Source: Olleya sp. Bg11-27 (GTDB lineage: Bacteria; Bacteroidota; Bacteroidia; Flavobacteriales; Flavobacteriaceae). Taken from it: a DNA stretch of 64,000 bases. Positions within the stretch are counted from its first letter, which is position 1. Every line of letters begins with the position of its first letter. Of this stretch, positions 18,788 through 26,773 are shown in pieces. A program made the position numbers and the translations under genes. Location of the stretch: contig NZ_CP025117.1 of NCBI RefSeq assembly GCF_002831645.1, positions 1,805,514-1,869,513 of the forward strand, in the 5' to 3' direction. Below the pieces are notes generated by a model. It was not told the origin of the DNA. It ran no database searches and saw only the letters and a program-made list of their open reading frames with translations.

Positions 18788-19534
18788 TTAGTCTATATTA
18801 CGATACATAGTCCATAATTGTATATAGCGTTTAAATACTGAAAACGCATGGACATAACAAATAATAAACCCTTCTTTACCGTCTAAAAAACCAAATCTAA
18901 AAAAGTATTGGTGCATAAATCGATACCATGGTCTAAATAGAAAATGATATAAATTTGGGCGTACATTTTTCTTAAATAAAGCCTCGGCTTGTAGTTTACT
19001 ATATTGGGTTAGTTTTTGGTTGTAGTTGTCAAAATCTGTATAGGTTTGATGCTTGAGATGATGTTTGAGTTTTCCAATGGGAGCTGAGGTTTTTATTGCT
19101 TCATGAACTAATTGTCCGTTATATTTACAATGGTTTTTATCAAACAACCTAACGGCAATATCGGTTTGAAAACCACTGTATTTTATGCGTTTACCCATAA
19201 AATGGTAATCGCGATTTACTAGAAAGGCTTTTTCTTTAGGAGTAGATTCAACCGTTGTAATAAGCTCTTTAGATAACGCTTCCGGTATGACTTCGTCTAA
19301 ATCAAAAAAGGTGACCCAGTCATGTTTGGCTAAACTAATAGCATAGTTTTTTTGAGAAGAAAAATCGTCAAACACTCGTTTTATAAAAGTGACATTATGT
19401 TGTTTGGCAATAGCTTCAGTCGCATCCGTACTAAAAGAGTCTACGATGATAATTTCATCTGCAAAAGACAAGCTTTTAATATAGCGTTCTATATTATGTG
19501 CTTCGTTATATGTAATAGCTAGAGCGCTTATCAT
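18788..19534 (-). CDS. Glycosyltransferase family 2 (WaaE/KdtX-like)
   Basis: Short GT2 enzyme of the type used for LPS inner core decoration. Motifs are ISALAITYNEAHNIERYIKSL, EIIIVDSFSTDATEAIAK, the Asp-rich FFDLDEVIP (about 81-89) and the basic FRPWYRFMHQYFFRFGFLDGKEGF tail common to this group. The frame extends to 19570, but MISALAITYNEAHN at ATG 19534 is the family's normal start and gives 248 aa. A paralogue with the same tail pattern lies at 20550-21287. The next gene on this strand (GT4) begins at the stop codon. Confidence 0.88.
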   Translation of the reverse strand: MISALAITYNEAHNIERYIKSLSFADEIIIVDSFSTDATEAIAKQHNVTFIKRVFDDFSSQKNYAISLAKHDWVTFFDLDEVIPEALSKELITTVESTPKEKAFLVNRDYHFMGKRIKYSGFQTDIAVRLFDKNHCKYNGQLVHEAIKTSAPIGKLKHHLKHQTYTDFDNYNQKLTQYSKLQAEALFKKNVRPNLYHFLFRPWYRFMHQYFFRFGFLDGKEGFIICYVHAFSVFKRYIQLWTMYRNID

Positions 19535-19579
19535 GTAATAGAAAGTCAGATTTTTGCCAAATATAACCATTAGGGGTTA

Positions 19580-19587
19580 TATATTTG
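19580..19587 (+). promoter_or_regulatory. -7 promoter element TATATTTG
   Basis: Perfect TAnnTTTG match 27 bases before the GTG start of the polysaccharide deacetylase gene, in the divergent space between it and the GT2 gene on the other strand. The -33 element is not clear. Confidence 0.4.
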
Positions 19588-19614
19588 TATGCAGACTATT
19601 CAATTTAAAACATC

Positions 19615-20334
19615 GTGTCAAAATTACCTATTTTAATGTATCACAGCGTATCCACTCAGTCAACTGAGAGTAAAGGGTTAACTATTGATGTCAAAATATT
19701 AGAAGAACAGTTATTATATCTTAAATCTGAAGGCTATACGACTTTACATTTTAAAGATTTACAGGGATTTAAATCAACTAAAGATTTCCCTAAAAAAGCG
19801 GTGATTATTACATTTGATGACGTGTATGTTAATCAATTAAATTTAGCATATCCTTTGTTTGTAAAACATAATTTGAAAGCCTGTTTTTATATTCCGTTTA
19901 AATATGTAAATGGTGTTAATACATGGGATGCAGGAGTGACTCCTATTATGTCAGTACCGCAATTACAATCTTTAGATGATGCTGTTATCGAGTTAGGTTT
20001 GCATAGTTTTGCACATCAGCGTTATGATCAGTTGTCCATTGAGGCTATTCAAAAGGACTTTGATTTATGTAAAGATTTTATAGTCGAAAATAAATTAAAT
20101 GTGAATAACACTTTAGCATATCCCTATGGTAAATATCCGAAAACAGGAGTGGAACAACATGCTTTTTTTAAGTGCCTAAAGGAGAATCAAATTGCTTATG
20201 GTTTACGAATAGGTAATAGAGTGAATACATTTCCGTTTAAAAATCACTACGAAATTCAACGTTTGGATATTAAAGGGGATGATAGTATGAAAGTGTTTCA
20301 GCGTAAGCTTAAAAAAGGAAAAAGTTGGTTTTGA
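19615..20334 (+). CDS. Polysaccharide deacetylase (NodB homology, CE4)
   Basis: Carbohydrate esterase family 4 protein that removes N- or O-acetyl groups from glycans. NodB motif 1 is VIITFDDVYVNQ (catalytic and metal Asp in TFDD, about 61-65), motif 2 is LGLHSFAHQRY (metal His in HSxxH, about 126-131) and the later LAYPYGKYP matches motif 3. LMYHSV at the N-terminus is common in the family. No signal peptide is visible, so action on a cytoplasmic or lipid-linked intermediate is possible. The start is GTG at 19615; no better ATG exists in frame upstream. The stop is directly next to the stop of the convergent 71-residue gene. Confidence 0.87.
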   Translation: MSKLPILMYHSVSTQSTESKGLTIDVKILEEQLLYLKSEGYTTLHFKDLQGFKSTKDFPKKAVIITFDDVYVNQLNLAYPLFVKHNLKACFYIPFKYVNGVNTWDAGVTPIMSVPQLQSLDDAVIELGLHSFAHQRYDQLSIEAIQKDFDLCKDFIVENKLNVNNTLAYPYGKYPKTGVEQHAFFKCLKENQIAYGLRIGNRVNTFPFKNHYEIQRLDIKGDDSMKVFQRKLKKGKSWF

Positions 20335-20550
20335 TTATATTAAAAAAGGAAATGATAAGCAGCCTAAGATGATTAATAAAAAGCCTCCTAATTTAAACGT
20401 TGTTTGATATTTGTGATACCATTTTTGTTCTAATTCAGGATTGTTTTTAAATCGATTTATAACTTTAAAGCCTATTAAAACAAAATAGCATCCAATTATA
20501 ATTTGCGCTATTGCAATAAAAAAGTAAAAAGATTTTAATTGTTCTAACAT
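20335..20550 (-). CDS. Small membrane protein, two predicted helices (71 aa)
   Basis: Unrecognised small protein with two hydrophobic segments (about 8-28 and 52-70) separated by a charged loop (RFKNNPELEQKWYHKYQ), so both termini are probably on the same side of the membrane. Evidence that it is real: its ATG shares the A of the TAA stop of the upstream GT2 gene (TAATG, 20552-20548), the classic arrangement for translational coupling. It is therefore likely expressed with that glycosyltransferase and may be an accessory to it, but no function can be assigned. Confidence 0.6.
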   Translation of the reverse strand: MLEQLKSFYFFIAIAQIIIGCYFVLIGFKVINRFKNNPELEQKWYHKYQTTFKLGGFLLIILGCLSFPFLI

Positions 20551-21287
20551 TACTTAATTCCTTTTTGTAATAACATCAGTTTTACATATCTTGAAAATAC
20601 GCCATAAGCATTAACGCTTGCAACAGTTAATCCAGGGATCCCATCCATAAAACCACGACGTAAAATATAGCTGCTAAAAAAGCGATAAAACGGCTTGAAA
20701 GCTAAGTGGAAATAGGTCGCTTTTTTACCCTTTTTAAGCATTTGTTCTGCCTGAAACCAAGCATAGCTGTCTTTTTTGCTGATATAATGGAGTAACCCTT
20801 TGTAAGTAAAATGAAGTACAGGATTTTTAAGTTGTCCGATAGTCCCTTCAATAATCAATTTTTCATGTACTAAACCTTCAAACTTACAATTATTACGTTT
20901 TACTAATCGCGTCACATTATCACTATGGTGATATAAAAAGCGATTCATATAAAAATGCGGGAAGTTAAGCTTGTATCCGGCGTGTCTATTGCTAGTTATT
21001 GCTTCAAAAATTTCTTGTTGTAAAGCAAAAGGAATACGTTCGTCTGCATCAACAAATAAAATCCAGTCACCCGTTGCGTATTGCAAGGCATGATTTTTTT
21101 GATTAGAAAAATTATCAAACGCTCTTAAATAGACTTCGCAGCCCATTTGTTTAGCTATTTGGACTGTGTTATCTTTGCTATTAGAGTCTACGACAATAAT
21201 TTGCGAAGCAAAGGCAACCGATTGGATTGCTTGCGCAATGTAGGCTTCCTCGTTGTATGTGGGTATAATTACGGTAATAGCATTCAT
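20550..21287 (-). CDS. Glycosyltransferase family 2
   Basis: GT2 enzyme with AITVIIPTYNEEAYIAQAIQSV, QIIVVDSNSKDNTVQIAK and the DxD-type LFVDADERIP (about 82-91), plus a basic AFKPFYRFFSSYILRRGFMDGIPG segment near the C-terminus. It is a paralogue of the GT2 at 18788-19534 (same domain order, same tail signature, similar length, 245 aa), so the two may add sugars to related acceptors in an LPS core or similar glycolipid. It is translationally coupled to the 71-residue membrane protein. The divergent GT2 at 21332 starts 44 bases away. Confidence 0.88.
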   Translation of the reverse strand: MNAITVIIPTYNEEAYIAQAIQSVAFASQIIVVDSNSKDNTVQIAKQMGCEVYLRAFDNFSNQKNHALQYATGDWILFVDADERIPFALQQEIFEAITSNRHAGYKLNFPHFYMNRFLYHHSDNVTRLVKRNNCKFEGLVHEKLIIEGTIGQLKNPVLHFTYKGLLHYISKKDSYAWFQAEQMLKKGKKATYFHLAFKPFYRFFSSYILRRGFMDGIPGLTVASVNAYGVFSRYVKLMLLQKGIK

Positions 21288-21315
21288 ATAGAAACCAAAA
21301 TTACTAAAATAACTT

Positions 21316-21323
21316 TATATTTG
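21316..21323 (+). promoter_or_regulatory. -7 promoter element TATATTTG
   Basis: TAnnTTTG match ending nine bases before ATG 21332. A transcript starting at the usual distance would have almost no leader, so the downstream GT2 mRNA may be leaderless or nearly so. Confidence 0.4.
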
Positions 21324-21331
21324 TTACCATA

Positions 21332-22153
21332 ATGAAAATAGATACTTCAATAATAATAAGCACCTATAATTCGCCTGAATGGTTAGCAAAAGTCCTTTAC
21401 GGTTATAATAACCAATCGTATCGTAATTTTGAAATTGTAATAGCGGATGATGGTTCCAGACAAGAGACTATAGATCTAATAGAAACGATAAAGGCAGAAG
21501 TGTTTTATCCTATTATACATGTTTGGCATGAAGACAATGGCTTTCAGAAGTCGGAGATTTTAAATAAAGCCATATTACAATGCACATCAGAGTATATTAT
21601 AATGTCAGATGGTGATTGTATTCCTCGTAAAGATTTTGTTGAAGTCCATGTTAAGGAGAGAGAACTAGGTTACTTTTTATCTGGTGGTTATTTTATGTTA
21701 CCAATGGGAATATCAAAAGCTATTACCAAAGAGGATATTTATAAAGCCAATTGTTTTAATTTAAAATGGCTAAAAAAGAATGGTTTAAAAGCCTCTTTTA
21801 AAAATAATAAATTGACTGCTACAGGTCTCAAGTCTTCAATTTTAAATACAGTTACACCAACAAATGCCAGTTGGAATGGACATAATGCTTCTGGTTGGAA
21901 AAAAGATATTGTCGCCGTGAATGGTCTAGACGAACGTATGCAGTATGGTGGTCAAGATCGCGAACTTGGTGAGCGTTTAATAAATTTAGGTGTAAAAAGT
22001 AAGCAAATTAGGTATTCGGCGATCTGTATTCATTTGGACCACAAGCGTGGTTATAAAAATGAAGATTCGATTGCTAAGAACAGAGCGATTAGAGATATTA
22101 CTAAAAACGAGAAAAAGGCTTGGACCGATTTTGGAATAGTAAAAAAAGAGTAG
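21332..22153 (+). CDS. Glycosyltransferase family 2 with galactosyltransferase-like C-terminal region
   Basis: GT2 protein of 273 aa. The GT-A N-terminus is DTSIIISTYNSPEWLAKVLYG, EIVIADDGSRQETIDLI and the metal motif IIMSDGDCIPRKDF (about 89-102). The C-terminal part contains NGHNASGWKKDIVAVNGLDERMQYGGQDRELGERL, which matches the acceptor-binding region (G(F/W)..DED-like) of chondroitin polymerase/galactosyltransferase-like GT2 proteins. No membrane segments. It reads divergently from the GT2 on the minus strand and converges with the GT9 gene four bases after its stop. Specific linkage unknown. Confidence 0.88.
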   Translation: MKIDTSIIISTYNSPEWLAKVLYGYNNQSYRNFEIVIADDGSRQETIDLIETIKAEVFYPIIHVWHEDNGFQKSEILNKAILQCTSEYIIMSDGDCIPRKDFVEVHVKERELGYFLSGGYFMLPMGISKAITKEDIYKANCFNLKWLKKNGLKASFKNNKLTATGLKSSILNTVTPTNASWNGHNASGWKKDIVAVNGLDERMQYGGQDRELGERLINLGVKSKQIRYSAICIHLDHKRGYKNEDSIAKNRAIRDITKNEKKAWTDFGIVKKE

Positions 22154-22157
22154 GCGC

Positions 22158-23237
22158 TTAGTTTTTATAAGCTTTTAACTGTAAATCTAAGAAAGGTGTT
22201 AATTTATTTAATATCATTTCCGGAGTCAGCATATGATATAGTTCTGACGGATTTTCTTCTATTTTACGACGTTGTTCTACACTAAATTCGTCAAATAAAT
22301 TAGGCTTTTCCTCTAACAAATGGATAGAAGTATGTTTTTTGCCATCTTCAAAACTAGCCCAATGTTCTTTTAAAACATAAGGAGAAAAGATGGTAAAGGT
22401 TGGCTTGTCTAATGCTTTTGAAATATGGACGATACCCCCTTCGTTACCAACAAGTAATTCACATTTATTCATTAAGGTAATAAACCCTCTAATACTGTCT
22501 TCGTAAATATCTATGATAATATGGTCTTTATTTTGACATTGCTCATAAATACTTAAAGCATCTTCTTTTTGATTTGGAGCATAGTTAAACAGGACGTTTA
22601 CGTTAAAGCAAGACGTAATGTGGTCAATTATGGTAACAATATAATCGTAGGGCATTGATTTTTGAGGTGTACTTCCTAAAATGCCTAACATAATAGCAGG
22701 TTTGTTGTATTTATCTAGCTTATTATATTGTTTTTCTTTATCGGTTAAAAAAATATGTGGCTCGTAATCTATTTTGTTTTCAGGTAAAGGAAAAAAGGAA
22801 TTAAACATATTAATTCTGTCTTCAATAGCCTTACCGCTTATATGTGTTTTTTGTTCTAATAACGGCACTGTATGTGTATAGAATTTAAACCAAGGATTTC
22901 TTCCTCTTTTCTGAAAGCCAATACGCATTTTTGCTCCAGAAAAATAACAAATCAGTCTGCTTTGCAGTTTAGAGTAGGGGTCAAAAATAATATCATATTT
23001 AGTTTTTTTAATACGCTTAATTAAGCGTTTCATAACTAGAAACTGTTTTAAGTCTTTTTCATTAATGGCAATAATATTATCAATACTTGGATTATTTTCG
23101 ATAACACCAACAGTAAAATCATACACTAAATAATCAATTTGACTATCAGGATAAACTGATTTCATATTTTGAGCAATAACTGAAGCTATTAACACATCAC
23201 CAATACGTTTATTTTGTATTACAAGAATTTTTTTCAT
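22158..23237 (-). CDS. Glycosyltransferase family 9 (heptosyltransferase-like)
   Basis: GT9, GT-B fold enzyme related to ADP-heptose:LPS heptosyltransferases. The N-terminal KKILVIQNKRIGDVLIASVIAQNMKSVYP carries the GDV(L/V) glycine loop; the C-terminal domain has GNEGGIVHISKALDKPTFTIFSPY, the donor-binding GxxGGxxHxA region. Length 359 aa is normal. The presence of GT9 together with the Kdo-kinase-like protein at 23519 points to LPS inner core synthesis. It converges with the GT2 gene ending at 22153; no terminator-like hairpin is evident in the four-base gap. Confidence 0.9.
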   Translation of the reverse strand: MKKILVIQNKRIGDVLIASVIAQNMKSVYPDSQIDYLVYDFTVGVIENNPSIDNIIAINEKDLKQFLVMKRLIKRIKKTKYDIIFDPYSKLQSRLICYFSGAKMRIGFQKRGRNPWFKFYTHTVPLLEQKTHISGKAIEDRINMFNSFFPLPENKIDYEPHIFLTDKEKQYNKLDKYNKPAIMLGILGSTPQKSMPYDYIVTIIDHITSCFNVNVLFNYAPNQKEDALSIYEQCQNKDHIIIDIYEDSIRGFITLMNKCELLVGNEGGIVHISKALDKPTFTIFSPYVLKEHWASFEDGKKHTSIHLLEEKPNLFDEFSVEQRRKIEENPSELYHMLTPEMILNKLTPFLDLQLKAYKN

Positions 23238-23371
23238 GTATGCCGAACTTATTTCAGTAGCTGTTTTAATAAGTAATTATTATTTTTAACAAGGTATAGC
23301 GCAAAATATAATTTTATCGGCTTTTATTAAAATTTACTTTGATATATCTTTGAACAATCTCAAAATTAAGT

Positions 23372-23518
23372 ATTATCATACACTGTCACCCAAAATATAA
23401 GCACTTAGAGCCAAAATTAATTACTCTTATTTCAGAATTTGAAACCTCTGGAGAAGCAGTAACCATTGGACAACGTAACGTCATAAAGTCTTTTGAGGTT
23501 GAAGGTTTAAAACTAAAT
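23372..23518 (+). other. In-frame N-terminal extension of the Kdo-kinase-like gene lacking an ATG/GTG/TTG
   Basis: The frame of the gene at 23519 is open back to the TGA at 23351-23353. From 23372 it reads IIIHCHPKYKHLEPKLITLI and continues through TIGQRNVIKSFEVEGLKLNV, which resembles the usual N-terminus of this family (MKVxIxPKYxHL...). No ATG, GTG or TTG occurs in frame between the stop and 23519. The likely initiation codon is therefore AUU, AUC or AUA at 23372-23380, unless there is a sequencing or mutational change. Confidence 0.55.
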
Positions 23519-24133
23519 GTGAAGTCCTTTAAAATACCAAATGTCTTTAATAGTTTTGTGTATAAATATATACGCCCAACTAAGGCGAAACGTTCTTTTG
23601 AATATGCTAATAAGCTAATTTATTGCGATATATCAACACCTTTTCCAATAGCTTACATAGAAAACACGTCTGTTTTTGGATTAAAAACGAGTTATTATAT
23701 TAGTAAACATATCGATTATGATTTTGAGTTTAGAGCATTAATACACAACCCGAAATTTCCGGAACGCGTTAAAATATTGCAACAATTTGCAGCATTTACT
23801 TTTAAATTACACGACAATAATATTGATTTTTTAGACCATTCACCTGGTAATACTCTAATAACAAAGGATAATACTGGTTATAATTTCTTTCTAATTGATT
23901 TAAACAGAATGCGCTTTAAACCAATGACTTTTAATAACCGAATGCATAATTTTAGACGCTTATGGTTATCTAAAAGTATGGTTAAGACATTATCTGAAGC
24001 GTATGCCCAACTTTATAATACGTCCTATCAAGAAACTTATGACTTAATGTTGAAGCATAGCAGAGCATTTCAATTAAAAATAAATAGTAAAAAATTAAGA
24101 CGTAGCGGAAGAAAAATGCAGTTTAAAAAATAA
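23519..24133 (+). CDS. Kdo/lipopolysaccharide kinase-like protein
   Basis: Protein with the KdkA/WaaP-like kinase fold, expected to phosphorylate an LPS inner-core sugar. Visible elements, numbered from GTG 23519: the YIRPTKAKRSFEYANKL helix (about 16-32), the hinge region, a catalytic loop IDFLDHSPGNTLI (about 100-112; Asp and Asn in HxD..N-like positions) and the metal-binding LIDLNRMRF (about 121-129). Conserved frame continues 49 codons upstream (separate entry), so GTG 23519 is inside the gene and only the first canonical start available. The TLKLNVKSFK strand across this start would hold the nucleotide-binding lysine. Last gene of the glycan cluster; a terminator follows. Confidence 0.75.
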   Translation: MKSFKIPNVFNSFVYKYIRPTKAKRSFEYANKLIYCDISTPFPIAYIENTSVFGLKTSYYISKHIDYDFEFRALIHNPKFPERVKILQQFAAFTFKLHDNNIDFLDHSPGNTLITKDNTGYNFFLIDLNRMRFKPMTFNNRMHNFRRLWLSKSMVKTLSEAYAQLYNTSYQETYDLMLKHSRAFQLKINSKKLRRSGRKMQFKK

Positions 24134-24144
24134 TGACATAAATA

Positions 24145-24175
24145 AAAGCCTCTAAATTTAAAACTTAGAGGCTTT
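24145..24175. terminator. Bidirectional rho-independent terminator
   Basis: An 11-bp perfect stem, aaagcctctaa (24145-24155) with ttagaggcttt (24165-24175) and a nine-base loop, flanked by A-rich and T-rich sequence. It sits between the convergent Kdo-kinase-like gene and dapD and should stop transcripts from both. Confidence 0.75.
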
Positions 24176-24205
24176 ATTGTATTAATATGTGTTGCTTTTT
24201 ATACT

Positions 24206-25021
24206 TTAAACAGCAACATCATATTCGCGAAGTGCATCATTTAAAGACGTCTTCTTATTTGTACTTTCTTTACGTTTTCCAATAATTAATGCACAAGGGA
24301 CTTGAAATTCTCCCGCAGCAAAGGTTTTAGTATAACTACCAGGTATCACTACTGATCTTGCAGGGACACGACCTTTCATCTCAACAGGAGTATCGCCGGT
24401 AACATCTATAATTTTAGTACTCATGGTTAATACCACATTAGCACCTAAAACAGCTTCTTTTTCTACATGTACACCTTCTACAACGATACAACGTGATCCA
24501 ATAAAAGCACCATCTTCTATAATTACCGGAGCGGCTTGTAAAGGTTCTAAAACACCACCAATACCAACACCACCAGATAAGTGGACGTTTTTACCAATTT
24601 GTGCGCAACTACCAACGGTAGCCCAAGTATCAACCATGGTTCCTTCGTCTACATACGCACCAATATTTACGTAACTAGGCATTAAAATTGTTCCAGCAGC
24701 GATGTAAGCACCATGACGTGCAACAGCATTTGGTACCACTCTGATTCCTTTTTCTTTATACCCTCTTTTTAGTGGAATTTTATCATGATATTCAAAAATA
24801 CCAGCTTCTAAAGTTTCCATTTTTTGAATAGGGAAATATAAAACAACCGCTTTTTTAACCCATTCGTTAACCTGCCAACCATCAGTTGTCGGTTCTGCTA
24901 CTCGAAGTTTTCCTAAGTCTAAAAGGTTAACCACTTCTCTAATAGCGTCTATCGTTTTTGCGTCTGTTAATAACTCTCGGTTATCCCAAGCAGTCTCTAT
25001 TGTTTTTTGTAATTCTGTCAT
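24206..25021 (-). CDS. dapD: 2,3,4,5-tetrahydropyridine-2,6-dicarboxylate N-succinyltransferase
   Basis: Succinylates tetrahydrodipicolinate with succinyl-CoA in the lysine/meso-diaminopimelate pathway. The N-terminal helical domain (1-100) includes LRVAEPTTDGWQVNEWVKKAVVLYF, and the left-handed beta-helix runs from about 105 to 220 (GAYIAAGTILMPSYVNIGAY, EGTMVDTWATVGSCAQIG, HLSGGVGIGGVLEP, IIEDGAFIGSRCIVVEG). The ending PCALIIGKRKESTNKKTSLNDALREYDV is diagnostic. 271 aa is the full length. A TATATTTG -7 element lies upstream, divergent from ruvX, and a terminator lies downstream. Confidence 0.96.
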   Translation of the reverse strand: MTELQKTIETAWDNRELLTDAKTIDAIREVVNLLDLGKLRVAEPTTDGWQVNEWVKKAVVLYFPIQKMETLEAGIFEYHDKIPLKRGYKEKGIRVVPNAVARHGAYIAAGTILMPSYVNIGAYVDEGTMVDTWATVGSCAQIGKNVHLSGGVGIGGVLEPLQAAPVIIEDGAFIGSRCIVVEGVHVEKEAVLGANVVLTMSTKIIDVTGDTPVEMKGRVPARSVVIPGSYTKTFAAGEFQVPCALIIGKRKESTNKKTSLNDALREYDVAV

Positions 25022-25039
25022 GTCAATTTTAATTTAAGA

Positions 25040-25047
25040 CAAATATA
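25040..25047 (-). promoter_or_regulatory. -7 promoter element TATATTTG for dapD
   Basis: Read on the minus strand this is TATATTTG, 18 bases before the dapD ATG. A TTG on the same strand (25074-25072) lies 24 bases further upstream and could be the -33 element. It is divergent from the ruvX promoter. Confidence 0.5.
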
Positions 25048-25102
25048 ATTCGTAAAAATTAAAATATGGCACAATATTTAAGGTGTTAAGAGTATAAAAC
25101 TA

Positions 25103-25110
25103 TAAATTTG
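25103..25110 (+). promoter_or_regulatory. -7 promoter element TAAATTTG for ruvX
   Basis: TAnnTTTG match 13 bases before ATG 25124, giving a very short leader for the ruvX-def transcript. It forms a divergent pair with the dapD promoter. Confidence 0.5.
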
Positions 25111-25123
25111 CACAAAATTTAAT

Positions 25124-25534
25124 ATGGCTCGCATTTTAGCAATTGATTTCGGAAAAGTTAGAACAGGATTAGCAGTCACTGATGAGATGCAAATTATTGC
25201 CTCTGGATTGACTACTGTAAATACTAAGGAACTTATTACATTTTTAAAGGACTATCTAAGTAAAGAGCAAGTCGAATTGTTTTTAGTCGGAGAACCAAAA
25301 CAAATGGATAATACGCCAAGTGAAAGTGAAGCGTTAATTATTCCGTTTTTGGTGAAATTAGAAAATGCATTTCCTAAGATTCCGATAAAACGTGTGGATG
25401 AACGTTTTACTTCTAAAATGGCGACGCAAACGTTAATAGATAGTGGATTAAAGAAAAAACAAAGACAAAATAAAGCGCTTTTAGACGAGGTTAGTGCAAC
25501 CATAATCTTACAGAGCTACCTTTATAATCAATAA
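25124..25534 (+). CDS. ruvX: Holliday junction resolvase RuvX (YqgF)
   Basis: RNase H-fold nuclease-like protein implicated in 16S rRNA 5' maturation and Holliday junction resolution. The first catalytic Asp is Asp7 in ILAIDFGKVRTGLAVTD; LVGEPKQMDNTPSE (about 56-69) carries the family P-loop-like segment and RVDERFTSKMA (about 87-97) the acidic pair; the last Asp is in LLDEVSATIIL. 136 aa is normal. It is eight bases upstream of peptide deformylase; this ruvX-def pair followed by DUF5606 and mazG is a conserved order in Flavobacteriaceae. Confidence 0.94.
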   Translation: MARILAIDFGKVRTGLAVTDEMQIIASGLTTVNTKELITFLKDYLSKEQVELFLVGEPKQMDNTPSESEALIIPFLVKLENAFPKIPIKRVDERFTSKMATQTLIDSGLKKKQRQNKALLDEVSATIILQSYLYNQ

Positions 25535-25542
25535 TTAATAGT

Positions 25543-26136
25543 ATGATATTACCAATTGTCGCCTATGGCGATCCCGTTTTAAAGAAAAAAGCGACTGACA
25601 TTACTAAGGATTACCCGAAGTTAAAAGAGTTAATAGCAAACATGTACGAAACCATGTATGGTTCGTTTGGTGTTGGTTTAGCTGCACCGCAGATTGGATT
25701 GTCAATCCGTATGTTTATTGTGGATGCTACTCCGTTTGCAGATGATGAAGACGTTTTAGGTAAGGAAGAAAGTGAGTTTTTGAAAAATTTTAAACACACT
25801 TTTATCAATCCAGTTATTTTAGAAGAATCTGGAGATGAATGGGCGTTTAATGAAGGCTGTTTAAGTATTCCTGATGTTAGAGAGGATGTTTTTAGACAAC
25901 CAAATATTAAAATTGAATATTTTGATGAAGACTTTAATAAGCAAACTATGGCATTAGATGGTTTGGCTGCTAGAGTGTTTCAACATGAGTATGATCATAT
26001 CGAAGGGATTTTATTTACAGACCATTTATCTGCGTTAAAAAAGCGTTTGATAAAAGGAAAATTAACTAATATCTCTAAAGGAAAAATCAATGTAGATTAC
26101 CGCATGAAATTTCCATTAATGAAAAAGAAACGTTAA
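25543..26136 (+). CDS. def: Peptide deformylase
   Basis: Metalloenzyme that removes the formyl group from nascent peptides. All three motifs are intact: GVGLAAPQIG (residues 43-52), EGCLSIP (104-110, metal Cys106) and HEYDH (148-152, metal His148/His152 and catalytic Glu149). 197 aa is typical of Bacteroidota enzymes. It follows ruvX after eight bases and is probably on the same transcript. The 105-base gap to the next gene holds no clear terminator. Confidence 0.96.
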   Translation: MILPIVAYGDPVLKKKATDITKDYPKLKELIANMYETMYGSFGVGLAAPQIGLSIRMFIVDATPFADDEDVLGKEESEFLKNFKHTFINPVILEESGDEWAFNEGCLSIPDVREDVFRQPNIKIEYFDEDFNKQTMALDGLAARVFQHEYDHIEGILFTDHLSALKKRLIKGKLTNISKGKINVDYRMKFPLMKKKR

Positions 26137-26241
26137 ACGTTTGGAAAACCCAAACTAACATAAGATATTTGTCATCCAATTTTTGAACACTATGCAGCGT
26201 CAAAGTGAAAGATAAAAGGATAATTAAAAACAAGAAACTAT

Positions 26242-26664
26242 ATGGCTTTAGATAAAGTATTAGCAATTGCAGGTAAACCTGGATTATATAAATTAGTAAC
26301 TCAAACAAGAGGTGGCTTTATTGCTGAATCTTTAATTGATAATAGACGTATGTCTGTTGGAATACAACAAAACGTTAGTATTTTAAGTGAGATTGCAATT
26401 TATACTTTAACAGAAGAAGTGCCATTAAAAGACGTCTTAAGTAAAATTAAAGACAAAGAAAAGGGAGCACAAACTAGTATTAGTCATAAAGATTCTAAAG
26501 ATAAACTGGAAGAGTACTTTTTTGAAGTATTACCAGATTATGATGAAGATAGAGTGTATCCAAGTGATATTAAAAAAGTGGTGCAATGGTATAATATGTT
26601 ACAAAAAAATGACATGTTAGACTTTGATACAGCTAAGACTGAAACGTCTGACGAAGAAGAATAA
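26242..26664 (+). CDS. DUF5606 domain-containing protein
   Basis: A 140-residue cytoplasmic protein whose N-terminus, LDKVLAIAGKPGLYKLVTQTRGGFIAESL, is the DUF5606 signature; Bacteroidota-specific, function unknown. Residues 1-70 look like a small SH3-like beta-barrel (GLYKLV, GFIAESL, RRMSVG, ISILSEIAIYT); the second half is helical with an acidic end. It lies between def and mazG, an arrangement conserved in the family that hints at a translation or nucleotide housekeeping role but does not prove it. A strong terminator follows the stop. Confidence 0.9.
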   Translation: MALDKVLAIAGKPGLYKLVTQTRGGFIAESLIDNRRMSVGIQQNVSILSEIAIYTLTEEVPLKDVLSKIKDKEKGAQTSISHKDSKDKLEEYFFEVLPDYDEDRVYPSDIKKVVQWYNMLQKNDMLDFDTAKTETSDEEE

Positions 26665-26687
26665 ATTGACTTAATTTATAGATATTA

Positions 26688-26715
26688 AAAATCCAGCTTT
26701 TGCTGGATTTTTTTT
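26688..26715 (+). terminator. Rho-independent terminator after DUF5606 gene
   Basis: A 10-bp perfect stem, aaaatccagc (26688-26697) with gctggatttt (26702-26711), tetraloop tttt and a following run of T to 26715. It lies 24 bases after the DUF5606 stop and separates it from mazG. Confidence 0.85.
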
Positions 26716-26773
26716 GTTTATCATTTTTTAAGATGAAACAAATCAACGTACTTTTACAAAAACCTTTTTTTAT

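Noticed and set aside
26087..26308. 73-codon hydrophobic frame on the minus strand
   Set aside because: Lies antisense to the end of def and the start of the DUF5606 gene, both well supported.
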